Below, one piece after another: positions 35,436-44,500 of a stretch of 64,000 nucleotides of DNA. The stretch spans positions 3,342 to 67,341 of the forward strand of contig JAEYRD010000103.1 of assembly GCA_023435725.1 (NCBI GenBank). Direction: 5' to 3'. A program made the translations under genes and the position numbers. The DNA is from Pseudomonadota bacterium. Its GTDB lineage: Bacteria; Pseudomonadota; Alphaproteobacteria; Rhizobiales; Xanthobacteraceae. Within the stretch, counting starts at the first letter, position 1; each line of letters begins with the position of its first letter. Under the pieces are notes generated by a model that was given only the letters and a program-made list of their open reading frames with translations, had not been told where the DNA came from and ran no database searches.

Positions 35436-36629
35436 ATGCGTCCTCACCGCCGCGTATCCTTCGAATTTGATTGCATCGATGCCGACTATGTCGATGAGAG
35501 CGGACCGCAGCTCCAGAGCGGATTTCGTGCTGAACAGACCAAACCGTTTGCGCTCCTGCGCGTCGTGACGACCCCGGCCCGGTTTGACGGCTTTGCCGGC
35601 GCAACGCCGGAGCCAGGCGATTGGTTTCATCTCGAGATCAAGCCCAAGGGCAATGGTCTGCCGGCATGGCACACCCAACTCGAAGGCGAAGGTTATTGGA
35701 GGCATGCGCGAGGAGTCCTGACCTCCGCGCGGCCGCTCAACACACCGGACGAGACCCCGGGGCATTCATCGAGACCCCAGCCCCTCGGAGCCGCTGTGGC
35801 CCCGCGGCTGATGTTGCCGGGCCCGCTCGTTGCAGCCTGTGCGGCACTCCCGACTGCAGCGAAGCGCGGCGACATATCAATGGTCCTCAAGGGCGTTCCA
35901 CAAGCGGAATCCATCCTGGTCAGGGATGTCGGTCAGGCAAACTTTATCTCTCTACGCGACGATCGCGGCCGCGCTATTCTGCACTTCGATGTCGGATTCC
36001 CGATCTCCTTCAATCGCCACACATTTCCGTCCAAATTCGGCATCGATATAGACGAGAAGCCGCCGATCATTCTCTCGCATTGGGATTGGGATCATCTTCA
36101 CGGCGCGTTCCGCCTTCCACATCTGCTCGATTGCCGCTGGATTGTGCCGGAGCAGCGGCTGGGACCTGGTGCCGCGCGGCTGGCGCACATGCTCGCCGAA
36201 AAGGGCAATCTGCTCGTACGCCCCGCCAACGCAGGAATCCATTTTCCGTTTGGCGAATTGGTAAAATGCAAGGGCCGGGCCTCCGATCTTAATGACAGCG
36301 GATTGACCATCCTTGCCAAACTCACGAGCGGACGCTCGGCTTTGCTGACCGGAGATGCAGATTATGCGCACCTCATGCATGCCAATGCCACGAAGGTGGA
36401 TCACCTCGTCGCAACTCATCATGGCGCGCGCTTCAATGCAGGCGCAGCATCGGTGCCGATGCCGACCAACGGGCATGGTGAACTCGTGATTTCCTGTGGA
36501 TATCGCAACGTCTACGGGCATCCGCACCCGGAAGGGCTATCCACGCATGCGAGGTCGGGCTGGACGACGTATGTAACCACGGCCGGGCGAAGAGGTGTCG
36601 CCTGCCGAGGTGACCGCATCATCGATTGA
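35436..36629 (+). CDS. ComEC-like metallo-beta-lactamase-fold hydrolase
   Basis: The start is uncertain: ATG 35436 (MRPHRRVSFEFD) or TTG 35400. In about 397 aa the first ~150 residues are unrecognised. The rest is an MBL fold: SHWDWDHLHG (metal ligands), LTGDADYAHL, DHLVATHHGARF and YGHPHPEGL, the order seen in ComEC/Rec2 MBL domains, which are thought to act on DNA or phosphodiesters. It lacks membrane segments. It is followed 32 nt later by a TIR gene, so the two form a probable two-gene module. Confidence 0.85.
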   Translation: MRPHRRVSFEFDCIDADYVDESGPQLQSGFRAEQTKPFALLRVVTTPARFDGFAGATPEPGDWFHLEIKPKGNGLPAWHTQLEGEGYWRHARGVLTSARPLNTPDETPGHSSRPQPLGAAVAPRLMLPGPLVAACAALPTAAKRGDISMVLKGVPQAESILVRDVGQANFISLRDDRGRAILHFDVGFPISFNRHTFPSKFGIDIDEKPPIILSHWDWDHLHGAFRLPHLLDCRWIVPEQRLGPGAARLAHMLAEKGNLLVRPANAGIHFPFGELVKCKGRASDLNDSGLTILAKLTSGRSALLTGDADYAHLMHANATKVDHLVATHHGARFNAGAASVPMPTNGHGELVISCGYRNVYGHPHPEGLSTHARSGWTTYVTTAGRRGVACRGDRIID

Positions 36630-36661
36630 CCGCCAAGTGCTGACCGACGAGAAATGATGCC

Positions 36662-37540
36662 ATGTACAATCTTTTCGTTGCTTATAATACCGAGGCCTGG
36701 GATGGCCCGCCCTGGCAGATCGACCTGTCGCGATGTGTGCGGGAATATACCGACACCGCGATCACCGAGCGATTTGGCGGGCTCGACGAGCCGGCAGTGT
36801 CCGAGCTCAAGCGCCTGCCGTCGATCTTCGCTTACGAAGCGGTCCATCGGTTGCCGCCACGGTTTGGTGTCATCCGCGACGTTGCCAAACGACAGGGGCA
36901 GGTTCGCATCGAATACGAGATCCAGCCGGTGACGTCATTCCTGTCGGCCGAGGACTTGGACTCGCTGACATTCGAGCTCGACATCGGCCAATGGGAAATG
37001 AACCGAACCCATTGGGCCGTGAAAGCCGTCAACCTTCCGAAGGAGCTTCATGCGGCACGAGGCATCGTTCTTCCGCCCTGGACGCGACAGGCGACGAAAA
37101 CCGTCGACATCGCGCGACATGACTTTGATGTGGCGTTTTCGTTTCCTGGCGAGGTGAGGTCTATCGTCGAGGACGTGGCCCGAGAACTCGAAGCCCGGAT
37201 CGGTCCAAATTCGTACTTCTACGACAATAATTACGTTTCGCAGCTCGCGCGACCATCGCTCGACACATTGCTCCAGGACATCTACCGCAATCGGTCGAAA
37301 TTGGTCGTCGTGTTTGTCGGCGCAGACTATCAACGCAAGGATTGGTGCGGCATCGAGTTTCGCGCGATCCGCGAGATCATCATGGAGCGTGGCCACGAGC
37401 GGATTATGTTCATCCGCACAGACGATGGCGTAGTGGAAGGTGTCTTCAAGACGGACGGTTATGTCGATATCCGCCGCTTCAGCGCGAAGCAGGTTGCCGA
37501 ATTTATCTGCGAGCGCCTTGACGTCTTAACCCTAACGTAG
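36662..37540 (+). CDS. TIR-domain protein with unknown N-terminal domain
   Basis: This is a 292-aa protein. Residues 1-150 form an unrecognised beta-rich domain beginning MYNLFVAYNTEAWDG. Residues ~155-290 are a TIR domain: DFDVAFSFPGEVRSIV, a central LVVVFVGADYQRKDWCGIEF and RIMFIRTDDG. The putative NADase glutamate is Glu232 in the WCGIE motif, in the position common to bacterial TIR effectors. It follows the MBL gene closely. Role inferred: NAD-consuming or signalling effector, with the MBL protein as partner or regulator. Confidence 0.88.
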   Translation: MYNLFVAYNTEAWDGPPWQIDLSRCVREYTDTAITERFGGLDEPAVSELKRLPSIFAYEAVHRLPPRFGVIRDVAKRQGQVRIEYEIQPVTSFLSAEDLDSLTFELDIGQWEMNRTHWAVKAVNLPKELHAARGIVLPPWTRQATKTVDIARHDFDVAFSFPGEVRSIVEDVARELEARIGPNSYFYDNNYVSQLARPSLDTLLQDIYRNRSKLVVVFVGADYQRKDWCGIEFRAIREIIMERGHERIMFIRTDDGVVEGVFKTDGYVDIRRFSAKQVAEFICERLDVLTLT

Positions 37541-37646
37541 ATCGGCGCCTTCTGTTCGACCAGAGCGCGGACGAACCAAGTATCTTATCGAGTTTGCTTG
37601 AGTGCACTACCGTCTCCCTATGGGACCGGGCTGTCGGCTTGCGCTG

Positions 37647-37669
37647 AAACCCCGGGAGTGCCGGGTTTT
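37647..37669 (+). terminator. Probable terminator after the MBL-TIR unit
   Basis: AAACCCCGG and CCGGGTTT pair with one bulge around a 5-nt loop, and TTTT follows. It lies 106 nt after the TIR stop and separates cargo from backbone transcription, though it also sits within the long leader of the DUF932 gene and could be an attenuator. Confidence 0.4.
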
Positions 37670-37784
37670 CACCCTCCGGGCTTCCATCCCTGACGGGAAG
37701 ATGCGGCTCGGGCGAGACATAAACTCCGGCGTCTGTGTTCGTGGCAACGGACGGAGCCGGAGAGGAAGAGCGGGGCCGGGCGGG

Positions 37785-37832
37785 CCGTGACGGGTTGAGG
37801 GTCGGAGGAGAGTCTTCCGGCGCCCGTCATGG
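37785..37832 (+). promoter_or_regulatory. Structured leader type 1, copy A (DUF932 gene)
   Basis: CCGTGACGGG (37785-37794) pairs with CCCGTCATGG (37823-37832), a 10-bp stem with one G-U pair around a 28-nt loop containing GGGTCGGAGGAGAG. The 3' arm ends in the GGAGA ribosome-binding site of the gene starting at 37844. The same design precedes two further genes. Confidence 0.65.
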
Positions 37833-37843
37833 AGATTGGTCCC

Positions 37844-39037
37844 ATGAATATGCAGGTTCTTGATGCGCGCCGTGACACGAGCGGCGGCTACAGAGTGGAT
37901 GTGAACCGCGGTCAGCGCATCGGCCGTGTATCCTCGGAGTGGTTTTCTCGTCCGGTCGATGAGCGTTTTCTGTCGCTCGATGAGTTGGCTCGCTCGGTAC
38001 GCACGCGAGCTGATCGCAGCCGCACGCGCGTGGTCGAAAGCGCGCTGATCCATGTCGAGGCAGATCGTTCCGATCCTGAGCGGTTGGCATTGCTGCTGCC
38101 GGGTTCCGACACGCCCGTTGCGCCAACACACTGGAGCTTTGGCCAGCTTGCGAGCCAGGTGGGGGCACCGGCGACTTATCTGCGCCAGCTCCCGGCCGCG
38201 CTCGCAGGCATCAACCTGCAATATGGCCTGACCGCCAATCGCGCCGAGCAGATCAAGACGTTCGAAACCGACGATGGCCGCGTCGAACTGCGTGCTGTCA
38301 CCGGCCCCGACTATGGCCGGATCTTCGACTTTGAGCTGGTGGAGGCGGTGCAGCGCATTGCCGGTAATGGCACCGGTGATACGCGGTGGAAGGTACCGGG
38401 CGTACTCGACTGGTCGACAGGGATCTACAATCCTCGCGTCGATATTTCCAAAGACACGACCACGCTCTACGCCTCCGACAGGGATGTGTTTCTCTTCCTC
38501 GTCGATGACCTTAATCCGATCGAAGCCGGACGCCTGCCTGACGGTTCGCCCGATCTTTATTTCCGCGGGTTCTATTGCTGGAATTCGGAAGTGGGGGCGA
38601 AGACGCTCGGCATGGCGAGTTTCTATCTCCGCGCGGTTTGCCAGAACCGAAACCTCTGGGGTGTCGAAGATTTCGAGGAGATCGTCATCCGCCATTCCAA
38701 GTACGCCGCAAATCGCTTCGCTCATGAAGCGGCGCCTGCGCTGCTGAATTTCGCCAACTCCTCAGCGCAGCCGTTCGTCAACGGCATCAAGGCGGCGCGC
38801 GAGCGGATCGTGGCGCGCAGCGACGACGACCGCAGCGCATTCCTGCGTCGACACGGCTTCTCGATGGCCGAAACTGGCAAGATCATCGACGCCGTGTTGT
38901 CGGAGGAGGGCAGGCCGCCGGCCAGCATCTTTGATTTCGTGCAGGGCATCACGGCCGTTGCCCGCGACAAGCCTCACCAGGACGCGCGTCTCGATATGGA
39001 AGCCAAGGCGAAGAAGTTGCTGGACCGCGCCGCCTGA
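37844..39037 (+). CDS. DUF932 domain-containing protein
   Basis: The ATG at 37844 is chosen over 37829 because GGAGA lies 8 nt upstream and the spacing matches the sister leader at 39212. The 397-aa product has the DUF932 fold of phage and plasmid proteins: FGQLASQVGAPATYLRQLP, then LRAVTGPDYGRIFDFE, then a ...DVFLFLVDD core. Such proteins recur on rhizobial ICEs next to ParB-like and helicase genes. A role in DNA processing or protection during transfer is often assumed but unproven. Confidence 0.9.
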   Translation: MNMQVLDARRDTSGGYRVDVNRGQRIGRVSSEWFSRPVDERFLSLDELARSVRTRADRSRTRVVESALIHVEADRSDPERLALLLPGSDTPVAPTHWSFGQLASQVGAPATYLRQLPAALAGINLQYGLTANRAEQIKTFETDDGRVELRAVTGPDYGRIFDFELVEAVQRIAGNGTGDTRWKVPGVLDWSTGIYNPRVDISKDTTTLYASDRDVFLFLVDDLNPIEAGRLPDGSPDLYFRGFYCWNSEVGAKTLGMASFYLRAVCQNRNLWGVEDFEEIVIRHSKYAANRFAHEAAPALLNFANSSAQPFVNGIKAARERIVARSDDDRSAFLRRHGFSMAETGKIIDAVLSEEGRPPASIFDFVQGITAVARDKPHQDARLDMEAKAKKLLDRAA

Positions 39038-39157
39038 CACGTTCGAAGCCGGGGACGCCAGTATCCCGTGCTTCCGGTTTCGTTTCGCCGCGCATCTTGA
39101 TCTTGCGCTCCCCGTGGCGCGGCCCTCTCAGAGCAAGAGGGCGGCGCTTCGCTTCGT

Positions 39158-39198
39158 GAACGGGTTGGAGGTCGAGAGAAGGTCTCGGCCGCCCGTTC
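39158..39198 (+). promoter_or_regulatory. Structured leader type 1, copy B (ParB-like gene)
   Basis: GAACGGG (39158-39164) pairs with CCCGTTC (39192-39198) around a 27-nt loop containing GGTCGAGAGA. GGAGA follows at once, then ATG 39212. Relative to copy A, one stem pair changes from G-C to A-T with pairing kept. An extra hairpin GCCCTC/GAGGGC lies just upstream (39122-39142). Confidence 0.65.
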
Positions 39199-39211
39199 CG
39201 GAGAAACTGAC

Positions 39212-41389
39212 ATGGCCAAGGCCGCTCAGAAGATCAAGTTGTCGCCATCGAGCGATATCCCTTTCAACAAGCTCGTGCTCTCGCAGTCGAATGTGCGGCG
39301 GATCAAGGCCGGCATCTCGATCGAGGATCTCGCCCAGGACATCGCCCATCGCGGCAAACTCTTGCAGAGCCTTTATGTGCGTCCAATCCTTGATGGTGAG
39401 GGGCAGGACACCGGCATGTTCGACGTGCCCGCCGGTGGCCGCCGTTATCGCGCGCTCGAACTCTTGGTGAAACAGAAGCGGCTTCCGAAGGCCGCGCCGG
39501 TCCCCTGCATTGTCGGCGAGGCCGGCGGTGAGATTTCTGCGGAAGAAGACTCGCTCGCTGAAAACGTGCATCGCGTCGCGCTTCACCCGCTCGATCAGTT
39601 CCGCGCATTCCAGACGTTGGGCGAACAGGGCCGATCCGAAGAGGACATCGCCGCCATCTTTTTTGTCTCCGTCAGCGTCGTGAAGCAGCGGCTGCGTCTT
39701 GCGGCGGTGTCTCCGAAGCTGCTCGACGTCTATGCAGATGACGGCATGTCGCTGGAGCAGTTGATGGCATTCTCCGTAACCACCGACCATGAGCGCCAGG
39801 AGCAGGTCTGGGAAACAGTCAGCCGCTCCGGTTCTGGCGAAGCGTACCAGGTCCGCCGCATGCTCACCGAAAAGTCAGTGCGGGCGTCCGACAAGCGTGC
39901 GCAGTTCATCAGCATCGCCGCTTACGAGGCCGCCGGCGGCAGCGTGTTGCGCGATCTGTTCGAGGCCGACGATGGCGGCTGGCTTGAAGATGTCGTGCTG
40001 CTGGAGCGCCTTGTCAGCGAAAAACTGAAGACCGAGGCGGAGACGATCGCCGCAGAAGGCTGGAAGTGGATCGAGATCGCTGCCAGTTTTCCCTATGGTC
40101 ACGACCACGGATTGCGCCAGCTCGAAGGCACACCTGCCGACATCACGCCGGAGGAACAGGCGGCGACCGACGCCCTTCATGCTGAACAGGCAAAGCCCGA
40201 AGCGGAATATCAGGACGCCGACGAACTGCCCGACGAGGTGGATGCGCGGCTCGGCGAAATCGAGGAAGCGCTCGCGGCGTGCGAGAATCGTCCGAATATC
40301 TTCGAGCCTGTCGAAATCGTGCATGCCGGGGCCTTCGTCAGCATCGACTCCGATGGATCATTGCTGGTCGATCGGGGTTACGTGCGGCCAGAGGATGAAG
40401 CGGCGTTTGCCGCGGCCTTCGCCGAGCCTGACGGTGAATTCTGCGCGCAACGCGGCAGTGCCGGTGACGATCCATCCGGCACGGGACATCCAGAACAGGC
40501 CCGCCGCGCTGTGATCACCGTGAGCGGACAATCGACGATGCCCGACGAGGACGAGGAGGATGACGGTATCAAGCCGCTGCCGGATCGCCTCGTCACGGAG
40601 CTGACCGCGCACCGGACATTGGCGCTGCGCGATGCGCTCGCGGCGCAACCGCATGTCGCCATGACGGCGCTATTACACAAGCTGTGCCTCGACGCATTCC
40701 TTCACACCTATGGACCGGGATGCCTTGAGGCCGGTGTCCGCCATGTCCAGCTTCCCGTTCAGGCGCCGAACCTGAAGGAAAGCACCTCGGCGCAATCGAT
40801 CGCTGATAGGCACGAGGCCTGGAGGACGGAAATGCCGATGGACGAGACTGCATTGTGGGACTGGCTTGCTTCGCTGGATGAACCCAGCCGCCAGGCGCTG
40901 CTCGCACATTGCGTCTCGTTCGGCCTCAACGCCCTGTTCGAGAAGATCGATCGGTATGCCGGGAACGGCGTCACCGCAGGTGGCCTGCGTCGCCGTATCA
41001 ATCAGGCCGACCGTCTCGCCCGGGCTGTTGGTCTCGACATGGCGGAAGCGGGTTGGCAAGCGACGGTCGAGAACTATCTCGGCCGTGTCACCAAGAGCCG
41101 GATCCTCGAAGCGGTTCGCGAGGCGAAGGGCGAGGGTGCCGCACAGCTCATCAATCATCTCAAGAAGACCGGGATGGCGAAGGAGGCGGAGCGGCTCCTT
41201 GAGGGTACCGGCTGGCTTCCCGAGCCGCTGCGCCTCGGCGATCTCGATGGCGAGCGGGCCGCCGAGACGACAGCGGCTGCTGAGTCCGCCGACGACACTG
41301 CGTTGCCGGAGTTTCTCGCCGAAGGCGATGACGACGAGGAACATGCCGACGCCGCGGATGAAGAGCCGCAACCGGTCGCGGCCGAATAG
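39212..41389 (+). CDS. ParB/RepB/Spo0J-type partition-like protein
   Basis: This is a 725-aa protein. The N-terminal ParB nuclease-like domain (about 20-130) shows LSQSNVRRI, DVPAGGRRYRALELL and EDSLAENVHRVALHPLDQF. A helix-turn-helix follows (EEDIAAIFFVSVSVVKQRLRL reads as a recognition region near residue 150). The long C-terminal half is acidic in places. It is much larger than chromosomal ParB and has no ParA nearby. It may be a CTP-dependent DNA clamp, nuclease or regulator of the element. A strong terminator follows. Confidence 0.92.
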   Translation: MAKAAQKIKLSPSSDIPFNKLVLSQSNVRRIKAGISIEDLAQDIAHRGKLLQSLYVRPILDGEGQDTGMFDVPAGGRRYRALELLVKQKRLPKAAPVPCIVGEAGGEISAEEDSLAENVHRVALHPLDQFRAFQTLGEQGRSEEDIAAIFFVSVSVVKQRLRLAAVSPKLLDVYADDGMSLEQLMAFSVTTDHERQEQVWETVSRSGSGEAYQVRRMLTEKSVRASDKRAQFISIAAYEAAGGSVLRDLFEADDGGWLEDVVLLERLVSEKLKTEAETIAAEGWKWIEIAASFPYGHDHGLRQLEGTPADITPEEQAATDALHAEQAKPEAEYQDADELPDEVDARLGEIEEALAACENRPNIFEPVEIVHAGAFVSIDSDGSLLVDRGYVRPEDEAAFAAAFAEPDGEFCAQRGSAGDDPSGTGHPEQARRAVITVSGQSTMPDEDEEDDGIKPLPDRLVTELTAHRTLALRDALAAQPHVAMTALLHKLCLDAFLHTYGPGCLEAGVRHVQLPVQAPNLKESTSAQSIADRHEAWRTEMPMDETALWDWLASLDEPSRQALLAHCVSFGLNALFEKIDRYAGNGVTAGGLRRRINQADRLARAVGLDMAEAGWQATVENYLGRVTKSRILEAVREAKGEGAAQLINHLKKTGMAKEAERLLEGTGWLPEPLRLGDLDGERAAETTAAAESADDTALPEFLAEGDDDEEHADAADEEPQPVAAE

Positions 41390-41430
41390 GACGCCTTCAC
41401 AGAAGCTCGAACATCGCTTGGACTGATCCC

Positions 41431-41464
41431 AAGAGCGCCCGCCTGACGGTCGGGCGCTCTTTTC
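41431..41464 (+). terminator. Rho-independent terminator after the ParB-like gene
   Basis: AAGAGCGCCCG and CGGGCGCTCTT form a perfect 11-bp stem with a 9-nt loop, ending in a T-run. It starts about 40 nt after the ParB stop, so the downstream helicase gene must have its own promoter. Confidence 0.9.
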
Positions 41465-41503
41465 ATGCCAGCGATCGCCGCGACCTCAGAGGGAGAGGGG
41501 TGC

Positions 41504-41559
41504 CGGGATGGGTTGGGTCCGGGCGGTCGAGAGAGCGCTGTCCGGGTTTTTCCGTCCCG
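41504..41559 (+). promoter_or_regulatory. Structured leader type 1, copy C (helicase gene)
   Basis: CGGGATGG (41504-41511) pairs with CCGTCCCG (41552-41559), 8 bp with a U-G pair where copies A and B have C-G, around a longer loop (about 40 nt) with CGGTCGAGAGAG. The block GGGTTG at the end of the 5' arm is shared by all three copies. It lies between the terminator and ATG 41580, so it is in the 5' region of a separate transcript. Confidence 0.6.
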
Positions 41560-41579
41560 CTCTCGTGAAGGCATCTCCC

Positions 41580-44500
41580 ATGAACATCCTATCGCCCGTG
41601 ACCGTCCCAGTTGCATCCGCTCCACATGCGCGCGCCGTTGTCTCCGCCGCCCACCATCTCCTCCCTCGTCTTGAGCGTGGCGAGCGCGTCGACGCCGGAA
41701 TCCTGCGCGCTGCGATGGAGACCGCATTCGGCGCGTCCGACGCCTCCGGCGCCTGGGGCTGGAAAACGGCCTATGACGCCTGCGAAGTCGCGACCGTTCT
41801 CTTCCTCCGAAAATTCGGACGTGCGCTTTTCCGCAAAGCCGCGTCTCCCGCAGCACGGCTTTCGGCGCTCGCGAAAATCGCTGGTCTCCTGCCGACGCAC
41901 ACGCGCCGCTCGGACGAGAGCCAGGCGCTTCAGCAATTCTCGACGCCTGTTCAACTCGGGCTTGCGGCGGTGACGGCGGCGGCGATCACGCCGGACGATA
42001 TCGTGCTTGAGCCATCGGCCGGCACGGGCCTGCTCGCCATCCTGGCGGAGATCGCGGGCGGAATGCTTCTCCTGAATGAGCTGGCAGAGACCCGCGCCGA
42101 TCTGCTCAAAACTCTCTTTCCGACCATCGCCGTGACGCGCTTCGACGCCGCCCAGATCGACGATCATCTGGCGCCTGGCGCATCGCCCACGGTGGTGCTG
42201 ATGAACCCGCCGTTCTCGGCCATGGCCAACGTCTCCGGCCGTGTGTCCGACGCCGCGCTGCGCCATGTCGCCTCGGCGCTCAACCGGCTCGCCGAGGGCG
42301 GACGCCTGGTCGCCATCACCGGCGCCAATGTCGGGCCGGACATGCCAGACTGGCGCGACGCGTTCGTCCGGCTTCAGGCGCGCGGCACCGTCGTCTTCAC
42401 TGCGGCGATCGATGGTTCGGTCTATGCGCGGCACGGCACGACGTTTTCCACCCGGATCACCGTGATTGACAAGCGGCCCGCTGCTGAGCCGGCCGCAATC
42501 CCGGCGTCGCCTGGCGTCGCGGCAAACGTCGCCACGCTGCTTCGCTGGATCGAAGCTCATGTTCCGCCGCGTATGACGGTGGCGCGGCCGGCGGCTGCGA
42601 CATCGGCTCGCCCGGCGCCCCGCACCGTGCGCGGCTACCTGGCGCGCTACCCGGCAACTCGTCCGGCCGCGTCCATCACGCCTTCAGGTGTTGAACTCAC
42701 CTACGAGACCTTAGACTGGACACCACCGGACGGCGCGCGGCTGACGGACGCCATCTATGAACCCTACACGCTTCAGTCGATCCGCATCCCCGGCGCGCAG
42801 TCCCATCCGACCAAGCTAGTCCAGTCGGCGGCGATGGCGAGCGTTGCGCCGCCCAAACCGAGCTACCGGCCGATGCTGCCGGCAAACATCGTTCCCGATG
42901 GTGCGCTCTCCGACGCCCAACTCGAAACGGTCGTCTATGCGGGCGAGGCGCATCAGGAATTCCTCGCCGGCGCCTGGACGGTGGACGAGACCTTCGATCT
43001 GGTGTCGGCCGCAGCCGAAGGCGTGCCCGGCGCTGTCCGCTTTCGCCGTGGCTTCATGCTTGGCGACGGCACCGGCGCGGGGAAGGGCCGCCAGTCGGCC
43101 GGCATCATTCTCGACAACTGGCTGCGCGGCCGTCGCAAGGCGGTGTGGATCAGCAAATCCGACAAGCTCCTCGAGGACGCACAGCGCGATTGGTCGGCGC
43201 TCGGCATGGAGCGCCTCCTGGTCACGCCGCTGTCGCGCTTTCCTCAGGGCAAACCAATCACGCTTTCGGAAGGCGTCCTATTTCTAACCTATGCCACGCT
43301 ACGCTCCGACGACAGGGCCGAGAAGGTTTCGCGTGTCCGACAGATCGTCCAATGGTTGGGCTCCGATTGGGATGGAGTGCTGATCTTCGACGAGAGCCAT
43401 GCGATGCAGAACGCCGGCGGCGGCAAGGGAGAGCGGGGTGATGTCGCGCCTTCGCAGCAGGGGCGCGCGGGCTTGCGCCTTCAACATGCGCTTCCCAATG
43501 CCCGCGTCGTCTATGTGTCCGCCACCGGCGCCACGACCGTCCACAATCTCGCCTATGCGCAGCGGCTTGGCCTGTGGGGTGGCGAAGACTTCCCCTTCGC
43601 CAACCGAGCCGAGTTCGTAACGGCCATCGAGGACGGCGGCGTCGCGGCCATGGAGGTGCTGGCGCGCGATCTCCGCTCGCTCGGTCTCTACACGGCCCGG
43701 TCGCTGTCCTACGATGGCGTCGAATATGAGCTGCTCGAGCACCGGCTCACCGGCGAGCAGCGGCGCATCTATGACGCCTATGCCGGGGCGTTTGCCGTCA
43801 TTCACAACAATCTCGACGCCGCGATGGAAGCGGCCAACATCACCGGCCCGGACGGCACGCTCAACCGGCAGGCCAAGTCCGCCGCGCGCTCGGCCTTCGA
43901 GAGCGCCAAGCAGCGCTTCTTCGGCCATCTGCTCACCAGCATGAAGACACCAACCCTGATCCGATCGATCGAACGCGATCTTCAGAACGGCCATGCGGCG
44001 GTGGTGCAGATCGTCTCGACCGGCGAGGCACTGATGGAGCGACGCCTCGCCGAAATTCCAACGGAAGAGTGGAACGATGTCCGCGTCGACATCACGCCGC
44101 GCGAATATGTGCTCGATTATCTGGCCCATTCCTTTCCGGTGCAGCTCTATGAGCCCTACACCGACAGCGAGGGCAATCTGTCTTCACGGCCAGTGTTTCG
44201 CGATGGCCAGCCCGTCGAAAGCCGGGACGCCGTCGGCCGCCGAAACGAACTGATCGAACGGCTGGCTTCGCTGCCGCCCGTGCCCGGCGCGCTCGACCAG
44301 ATCGTCCAGCGCTTCGGCACCGACGTCGTCGCCGAGGTCACGGGCCGATCCCGACGCATCATCCGCAAGAAAGATCGTCTGGTGGTCGAACACCGCGCGC
44401 CGTCGGCCAACCTTGCCGAGACCGCCGCCTTCATGGACGACGACAAGCGCGTGCTGGTGTTCTCGGATGCCGGCGGCACGGGGCGGAGCTACCATGCCGA

